Notes under the pieces: model-generated
The model's input: only the letters and a program-made list of their open reading frames with translations
Told to the model about the DNA's origin: nothing
Databases searched by the model: none
Shown: one piece after another, positions 6,258-9,922 of the stretch
Layout: the number at the start of each line of letters is the position of its first letter
Position numbering within the stretch: the first letter of the stretch is position 1
NCBI GenBank assembly: GCA_022566975.1
Contig: JADFHV010000057.1
Span: 1-9,922, forward strand
DNA from: Chloroflexota bacterium
GTDB taxonomy: Bacteria; Chloroflexota; Dehalococcoidia; SAR202; UBA11138
Direction of reading: 5' to 3'
DNA: 9,922 nt
Program-made: the position numbers and the translations under genes

Positions 6258-7205
6258 ATGGAAGTTGACGACATACAGCATATCGGCGTCGTGGGCGCCG
6301 GTCTGATGGGCCACGGTATCGCCCTTCAGTTCGCGCTGGGCGGATACGACGTACACCTCAACGACGTCTCCGACGACGGCCTCAACCGGGCACTCGAAAA
6401 CGTGAAGACGACGCTGGGCATGCTCCAGGGCATGGGCCTCGTCGACGACGCCGGCGCGGCCGAGGTCCCGGCGAGATTACACACGAGCACGTCGCTGGAA
6501 GAGACCGTGTCCGGCGCCGATTTCATAGTAGAGGCGGTATTCGAGGACCTCCCGCTTAAGCAGAGCGTCTTCGCCGAGCTCGACCGGCTGTCCCCCGAGC
6601 GCACCATCCTCTCTAGCAATACGTCCTCCTTCATGTCCAGCCAGCTTGCCCCTGCCACCAACAGGCCGGACAGGGTGGTAGTGGCCAACTGGTGGAACCC
6701 ACCCTATCTGCTCCCCCTGATCGAGATCGTGCGGGGCCCGGAGACGTCCGACCACACGATCGAGACGACCAGAGACCTGTTTACGAAGCTGGGTAAGCGA
6801 CCGGTGGTCCTCCAGAAGGAGTCCCTGGGCTTCATCGGAAACCGCATGCAGTTTGCCCTCTTGCGCGAGGCTATCTCCATTGTGGAGAACGGCATAGCCA
6901 GCGCCGAGGACGTGGACCTCGTGGTCAAGAACAGCTTCGGCCGGCGACTGTCCGTGGCCGGTCCGTTCGAGGTCTTCGACCTGGCCGGTTGGGACACCAT
7001 CGCCGCGATCATCGGTCAGCTCTTCCCCGACCTGGAGACCTCTCGGAAGACCCCGGCGCTGATTGAGGCCCTGCTGGAGCGGGGAGCGCTGGGGGTCAAG
7101 TCCGGACAAGGGTTTTATCCCTGGAGCGACGAGTCCGTGGCCGACATCAGGCAGCGAGTGGGACAGGCCCTCGCCTCCATCGAACAGCTCTCAAGAGACG
7201 AATAG
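6258..7205 (+). CDS. 3-hydroxyacyl-CoA dehydrogenase family protein with altered catalytic His
   Basis: This 315-residue protein has the two-domain fold of 3-hydroxyacyl-CoA dehydrogenase and related L-gulonate or carnitine dehydrogenases. The N-terminal Rossmann motif is GVVGAGLMGHGIA (residues 10-22), followed by EAVFEDLPLK and the substrate-binding SSNTSSF (residues 119-125). The C-terminal domain begins near GFIGNR (191-196) and ends with GVKSGQGFYPW. Known enzymes use a His-Glu pair in a motif like HxxNPP...LVEV. Here the motif is NWWNPPYLLPLIEIV: Glu156 is kept but the His position is Asn144 (codon 6687-6689). The protein may thus have a different or weak dehydrogenase activity. AAGGAG lies 6 bases before the ATG. 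The VOC gene follows after 26 bases, so the two are probably cotranscribed. Confidence 0.88.
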   Translation: MEVDDIQHIGVVGAGLMGHGIALQFALGGYDVHLNDVSDDGLNRALENVKTTLGMLQGMGLVDDAGAAEVPARLHTSTSLEETVSGADFIVEAVFEDLPLKQSVFAELDRLSPERTILSSNTSSFMSSQLAPATNRPDRVVVANWWNPPYLLPLIEIVRGPETSDHTIETTRDLFTKLGKRPVVLQKESLGFIGNRMQFALLREAISIVENGIASAEDVDLVVKNSFGRRLSVAGPFEVFDLAGWDTIAAIIGQLFPDLETSRKTPALIEALLERGALGVKSGQGFYPWSDESVADIRQRVGQALASIEQLSRDE

Positions 7206-7231
7206 GCCGCCATGACGATCAGGAGAGACCG

Positions 7232-7666
7232 ATGATAAAGCGACTCCACCACACCGGATTCGTGGTAGCTGACCTGGAGAAGGCCGAAGCGTTCTACCGC
7301 GAGGGGGTAGGGCTTGAAGTGCAGGCCAGATATGAGCGGACCGGTCCCGGCATCGAACAGGTCGTAGGGTACGAAGGCGCCCACCTCCAGATCGTGCTCA
7401 TGGGCGCGGGAGGCGACCATAGTCTCGAGCTGATCCAGTACCGCAACCCCGCACCGGCCCGACGCCCCACCGAGGAGCGCAGCGTGCTGGGCGCTACCCA
7501 CTTATGCTTCCAGGTGGACGACATCGAGAAGACGTTCCAGGCCCTGGTGAGCAACGGCGCAAAGGTCCTGAACCCGCCTGAGGAGCTTGCCGCCGGAAGG
7601 GTTGCCTGCTATCTGCAGGACCCCGATGGCAACTGGTTGGAGCTTCTCCAGATCGAGTCGTTATGA
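7232..7666 (+). CDS. VOC (glyoxalase/bleomycin resistance/dioxygenase superfamily) protein
   Basis: This 144-residue protein has two beta-alpha-beta-beta-beta modules typical of the vicinal oxygen chelate superfamily. The four expected metal ligands are visible: His7 (KRLHHTGFVV), Glu66 (SLELIQY), His90 (GATHLCFQV) and Glu137 (DPDGNWLELLQ). The complete His-Glu-His-Glu set argues for an active metal enzyme such as a glyoxalase, epimerase (for example methylmalonyl-CoA epimerase-like) or lyase, rather than a binding protein; the substrate is not determined. AGGAG lies 6 bases before the ATG. Its placement 26 bases after an acyl-CoA dehydrogenase homologue suggests a shared acyl-CoA or hydroxy-acid pathway. 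Downstream, 7676-7704 can form an imperfect stem (AGTAGTCG with CGACGACT, 7 of 8 pairs) without a T-run. Confidence 0.87.
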   Translation: MIKRLHHTGFVVADLEKAEAFYREGVGLEVQARYERTGPGIEQVVGYEGAHLQIVLMGAGGDHSLELIQYRNPAPARRPTEERSVLGATHLCFQVDDIEKTFQALVSNGAKVLNPPEELAAGRVACYLQDPDGNWLELLQIESL

Positions 7667-7707
7667 GGTCCGGCTAGTAGTCGATCACCGTGAGAGCGAC
7701 GACTGGT

Positions 7708-7733
7708 GTCATTCTGAGCAAAGCGAAGAATCT
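7708..7733 (+). repeat. Intergenic palindromic repeat (GTCATTCTGAGC type)
   Basis: The 26-base sequence begins GTCATTCTGAGC and ends CGAAGAATCT. ATTCT (7711-7715) and AGAAT (7727-7731) form a short stem, and GAATC (7728-7732) can alternatively pair with GATTC (7749-7753). I recall closely similar strings scattered between genes in many environmental bacterial genomes; this is memory, not a search. It lies 23 bases before the GIY-YIG start codon, inside the 90-base gap after the VOC gene. Confidence 0.6.
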
Positions 7734-7756
7734 GGTGGCTGGGTGGGGGATTCGTC

Positions 7757-8116
7757 GTGAAGCAATTCTACGTCTACATAATGACGAACCATCGGGGGAC
7801 GCTATACACCGACGTGACGAGCGACCTGACTCGTCGGGTGTATGAACACCGTCAGAAGCTCGTGGATGGATTTACCAGCAAGTACAACATCTCGAAGCTG
7901 GTCTATTACGAGGCGACAGCCAATGCCGAGTCAGCCGTCGCACGGGAAAGGCAGATCAAAGGCTGGCTGCGCAGTAAGAAAGTGGAGCTGATCGAGTCAC
8001 TTAATCCGTCTTGGGTGGATCTGACCAAAGAGTGGGAAGGGACCCCCCATCTCCTCCAGACCCTTCGCCCGCCTCCGGCGGACTCAGAGCCTGCACTGAG
8101 CTTGTCGAAGTGGTGA
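7757..8116 (+). CDS. Small GIY-YIG nuclease-family protein, C-terminus extended by repeat
   Basis: The 119-residue protein matches the small stand-alone GIY-YIG group (UPF0213/YhbQ-like), which usually has about 85-100 residues. Visible motifs are FYVYIMTN (the GIY strand, residues 4-11), LYTDVTSDL (the YIG strand, 16-24), the candidate catalytic Arg in RRVYEH (R26/R27, H31), FTSKYN (39-44), and the metal-binding Glu in ARERQIKGW (E64). The conserved Gly of YIG is Asp19 (codon 7811-7813), which may impair cutting. After NPSWVDLTKEWE (83-94) the sequence leaves the family consensus; the last 25 or so residues, ending PALSLSKW, are translated from the repeat at 8063-8110. The start is GTG, because the next ATG (7781) would remove the first motif; GGGGGA 6 bases upstream is the likely ribosome site. 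DNA cleavage is a family expectation, not shown here. Confidence 0.82.
   Translation: MKQFYVYIMTNHRGTLYTDVTSDLTRRVYEHRQKLVDGFTSKYNISKLVYYEATANAESAVARERQIKGWLRSKKVELIESLNPSWVDLTKEWEGTPHLLQTLRPPPADSEPALSLSKW
8063..8110. repeat. Inverted pair of CTTCG...CTCAG elements
   Basis: CTTCG (8063-8067) and CTCAG (8083-8087) are mirrored by CTGAG (8096-8100) and CGAAG (8106-8110), so two copies of one short element face each other. The right copy (8089-8110, - strand) aligns without gaps to 3690-3711 at 16 of 22 positions. The left copy contains a small internal stem, CGCC-TCC-GGCG. The whole pair lies inside the coding frame of the GIY-YIG gene and supplies its C-terminus. Confidence 0.6.
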
Positions 8117-8128
8117 CATTCGACCGTT

Positions 8129-8150
8129 ACTAGCGTAGCCAAACGCTAGT
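8129..8150. terminator. Hairpin between the convergent GIY-YIG and MFS genes
   Basis: ACTAGCG (8129-8135) and CGCTAGT (8144-8150) form a perfect 7-bp stem with an 8-base loop. The right arm contains the MFS stop codon (8146-8148), and the GIY-YIG stop lies 12 bases to the left. Position and symmetry suit a bidirectional terminator, but no T-run follows on either strand. Confidence 0.38.
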
Positions 8151-9510
8151 CCGCGGGCACGACGGCGAGGCTCGGGTCCCCTCGGCGTCTCGATTCCGAT
8201 ATCTCCAAGGGTCTGAACACGCGCCAGTAGATCAGGGTGGAGGCCACGTACGCCACCGCCATGATCAAGAACGGCGTGGTGAAGTCGCCCGAGTCCATCA
8301 GCCGTGAGCCAACGGTAATCGCCACGGCGGCGACGGCGCCCCCGACCGCGATTTCAAGCCCCGTGCTGGTCGCGCGCTCCCGGGCGTCCAGCACCTCCAT
8401 GTTGAAGGCGTCGTCCAAGGGTCCGCTCATTCGGAAGATAGTGGTCCGTCCTGCGTAGGACGCTCCGACGAGCAGCAACAGCAGCGCACCCTGATCCAAC
8501 AGAAGGGGCAACAGCGCCATTCCGAGGACGAAAGGAAGCGCGAGCAGGCGAGTGATGGCGATGCCATCCACCTTGAGCATGCGGACAGCCAGCAGAGGCA
8601 CGGCCAGGGTAGCCACCGCCAGGGCGAACTCGCCGCCGGCAAAGACCAGTCCGATCTCTCCCTCGCTGGCGTGGACGTCGCCCTCGTGAAAGACGACGTT
8701 CAATAGGGGCACCACTGCGGCGGTCCCTACCGCGATGATCGCGCTGGTAATCACGAAGTACACGATTCGACGTGGGTGGCGGATGCCTGAGAACAGGGTC
8801 CTAAGGCTGCGCCCGGACTCGGCCGGGCCGTCCCCCTGTTGCTCCGGACGCTCCAGCGCCTCCACCGACCTCAGCATCAGCGCAGGGATGAGGGAGAGGA
8901 ACCACAGGGCCAGGCCGGCGTAGGTGGCGTAGCGGTAGGCGTCGACTTTCCCTATGTCGTCGATGAAGAGCGCTGGGACCAGCCCGGCGAACAGCGCGCC
9001 GGCCATGGCGGAGAAGGTCCGGAAGCTTCCAGCCACCGAGAACAGGTGCACACGCTCGGAGCTACGGCTGTTCTCCATCATGAACGCCCCCTCGGACGTG
9101 TGGTGAAGGTTTCCGAAGAAGGCGCCGACCGCCGGCCCTGCAAGCAGGACCGCCTCGCTCCTGGTACTGATCATTACCAGGGCGATCACGGCACCGACTC
9201 CGTCGCCCAGAATGAAGGAAGCCTTGCGTCCGATGCGGTCGGAGACCAGTCCGGCCGGAAGCGCCGTCGCGGCGGACGCGACGAACCCGATCATGAGCCG
9301 CAGGCCGATGAAGCGTATGTCGAAGCCGATTGCCAGTAGGTACAGGTTGAAGAGCACGTTGAACGAGCCGTGGATCATGTCCATGCCGATCACGTGCAGG
9401 ACGTACAGGTTGGCGTTCCTGCTAAACTCGCGCGTCTTCGCCATGTAGTCGCTGACGAACGTCCGCAAAGGGTGTGTACTTGGGACGGATCGCGTGCTTA
9501 AATCGCTCAT
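8146..9510 (-). CDS. Major facilitator superfamily transporter
   Basis: This 454-residue protein has hydrophobic stretches consistent with 12 transmembrane helices in two halves, joined by a polar cytoplasmic loop at about residues 214-248. MFS motif A is clear between helices 2 and 3 (GLVSDRIGRK, residues 87-96). The N-terminus carries about 33 polar residues before the first helix. It should be a secondary carrier driven by an ion gradient; nothing visible identifies the substrate, and neighbours do not help. The ATG at 9510 is preceded on the minus strand by GAGGTGA with 9-base spacing. Its 3' end converges with the GIY-YIG gene, 29 bases away, and its 5' end is divergent from an SDR gene across 214 bases, so the two may share a control region. 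I found no convincing promoter for it. Confidence 0.9.
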   Translation of the reverse strand: MSDLSTRSVPSTHPLRTFVSDYMAKTREFSRNANLYVLHVIGMDMIHGSFNVLFNLYLLAIGFDIRFIGLRLMIGFVASAATALPAGLVSDRIGRKASFILGDGVGAVIALVMISTRSEAVLLAGPAVGAFFGNLHHTSEGAFMMENSRSSERVHLFSVAGSFRTFSAMAGALFAGLVPALFIDDIGKVDAYRYATYAGLALWFLSLIPALMLRSVEALERPEQQGDGPAESGRSLRTLFSGIRHPRRIVYFVITSAIIAVGTAAVVPLLNVVFHEGDVHASEGEIGLVFAGGEFALAVATLAVPLLAVRMLKVDGIAITRLLALPFVLGMALLPLLLDQGALLLLLVGASYAGRTTIFRMSGPLDDAFNMEVLDARERATSTGLEIAVGGAVAAVAITVGSRLMDSGDFTTPFLIMAVAYVASTLIYWRVFRPLEISESRRRGDPSLAVVPAD

Positions 9511-9635
9511 GGTCTTACTTCACCTCATGCTACCGGACCGGCGGCACGAGCCCTGTGTGTCGCTCCCGCCGCCAGGTTAGAACGGGCGACGGCCCGCTGC
9601 ATTCGCGCAAAGGTCCGGAGTACGAGTCATCAAAG

Positions 9636-9656
9636 GGACAGGTCGGCGACCTGTCC
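9636..9656. promoter_or_regulatory. 21-base perfect palindrome in the MFS/SDR divergent region
   Basis: The arm GGACAGGTCG (9636-9645) and its exact complement (9647-9656) surround a single central G. It lies 69 bases upstream of the SDR start and 125 bases upstream of the MFS start. A 10-bp arm with a one-base centre is more like a dimeric repressor operator (for example TetR- or MarR-like) than an RNA hairpin, since no loop can form without opening pairs; no regulator gene is in view. It could alternatively be a palindromic repeat. The rest of this 214-base gap shows nothing I can name. Confidence 0.42.
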
Positions 9657-9724
9657 ATGAGTACAGTCAGGTTGTTGAAAACGGTGTCCGGTGGCGTCCG
9701 GCACTAATACCAGGAGGAAGCAAG

Positions 9725-9922
9725 ATGGACCTCGAAGGACGGACGGCACTCGTTACGGGCTCATCCAGGGGCATAGGCCGGGGGATAGCGCTGAAGATGG
9801 CCGAGGCCGGCGCCGACGTGGTCGTCAACTACCACCGCAACAGGCAGGGCGCCGAGGGGACCGTCGCCGAGATCGAGGCCATAGGCAGGCGCGCTATCGC
9901 CTATCAGGCCGACGTGAGGGAC
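9725..9922 (+). CDS. Short-chain dehydrogenase/reductase (FabG-like), 3' truncated by window edge
   Basis: The first 66 codons are visible and the frame is open to the last base. [22 protein letters not shown] holds the classical SDR cofactor motif TGxxxGIG (residues 11-18). The NY near residues 35-36, with HRN following, fits an NADP(H)-preferring classical SDR, and QADVRD corresponds to the adenine-ring-binding Asp motif. Classical members have about 250 residues, so about three quarters, including the catalytic Tyr and Lys, are outside the window. It resembles FabG and 3-oxoacyl-ACP reductase homologues, but the family is too broad to assign a substrate. AGGAGG (9712-9717) precedes the ATG with 7-base spacing, a near-ideal ribosome site. 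Confidence 0.88.
   Translation, partial: MDLEGRTALVTGSSRGIGRGIALKMAEAGADVVVNYHRNRQGAEGTVAEIEAIGRRAIAYQADVRD

Larger units (their letters stand above)
7708..8110 (+). mobile_element. Candidate repeat-bounded GIY-YIG unit
   Basis: A small GIY-YIG gene is bounded on the left by the palindromic repeat at 7708-7733 and on the right by an inverted pair of short elements at 8063-8110. The arrangement recalls REP elements beside their RAYT transposase, with a GIY-YIG nuclease in place of the tyrosine transposase. This is an inference from layout; no target-site duplication or empty site can be seen here. Confidence 0.35.

Noticed and set aside
6477..7109. Minus-strand open frame of 210 codons inside the hydroxyacyl-CoA dehydrogenase-like gene
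   Set aside because: It is a shadow of a gene with a clear Rossmann motif, with no ribosome site or domain of its own.
9474..9707. Small plus-strand frame (77 codons) across the MFS start and divergent region
   Set aside because: Composition is unlike a protein gene, it overlaps the MFS start, and the 21-base palindrome lies inside it.
9675..9710. TTGAAA and TAATAC as a promoter for the SDR gene
   Set aside because: The spacer is 24 bases, too long for a sigma-70-type promoter.

Overview
The window is GC-rich bacterial DNA carrying nine complete protein genes and two that run off its edges. The gene mix is aerobic and heterotrophic: an S9 peptidase, a membrane-anchored dihaem cytochrome c, a metal-dependent amidohydrolase, a ureohydrolase, an SDR-type threonine dehydrogenase, a hydroxyacyl-CoA dehydrogenase-like protein, a VOC protein, an MFS carrier and an SDR. 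Together with the palindromic intergenic repeats, this suggests a Chloroflexota genome of the Dehalococcoidia/SAR202 kind. That assignment rests on family resemblance and memory of similar repeats, not on a search.

Layout. 1-1292 (+): the C-terminal part of an S9 prolyl-oligopeptidase-type peptidase. 1436-2329 (+): a dihaem cytochrome c behind a good extended -10 promoter. It converges on a block of three minus-strand genes read from right to left: SDR-type L-threonine 3-dehydrogenase (5994-5032), an agmatinase-family ureohydrolase (4824-3838) and an amidohydrolase (3621-2389). The two roughly 210-base gaps between these three genes are filled with hairpin repeats. A 263-base divergent region with candidate operators separates the threonine dehydrogenase from a plus-strand pair, a 3-hydroxyacyl-CoA dehydrogenase homologue (6258-7205) and a VOC protein (7232-7666). 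Next come a small GIY-YIG nuclease-like gene flanked by short palindromic repeats (7708-8116), a convergent MFS transporter (9510-8146) and the start of a divergent SDR gene (9725 to the edge).

The genes look like independent catabolic modules (peptide, threonine, guanidino-compound and acyl-CoA metabolism) rather than one pathway. Only the 6258-7666 pair has the 26-base spacing expected of a tight operon.

The most interesting signal is in the non-coding DNA. A short element of the form CTTCG...CTCAG..CAGGC occurs inside an otherwise perfect 24-base palindrome near 3681-3727. It occurs again, as an inverted pair, at the 3' end of the GIY-YIG gene, where it is translated into that protein's C-terminus. 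A second repeat type (GTCATTCTGAGC...) precedes the same gene. This resembles the REP/RAYT arrangement, but with a GIY-YIG protein in the enzyme position. There are also a MITE-like 183-base composite and a BIME-like inverted pair of hairpin units. I saw no rRNA, tRNA or CRISPR array.
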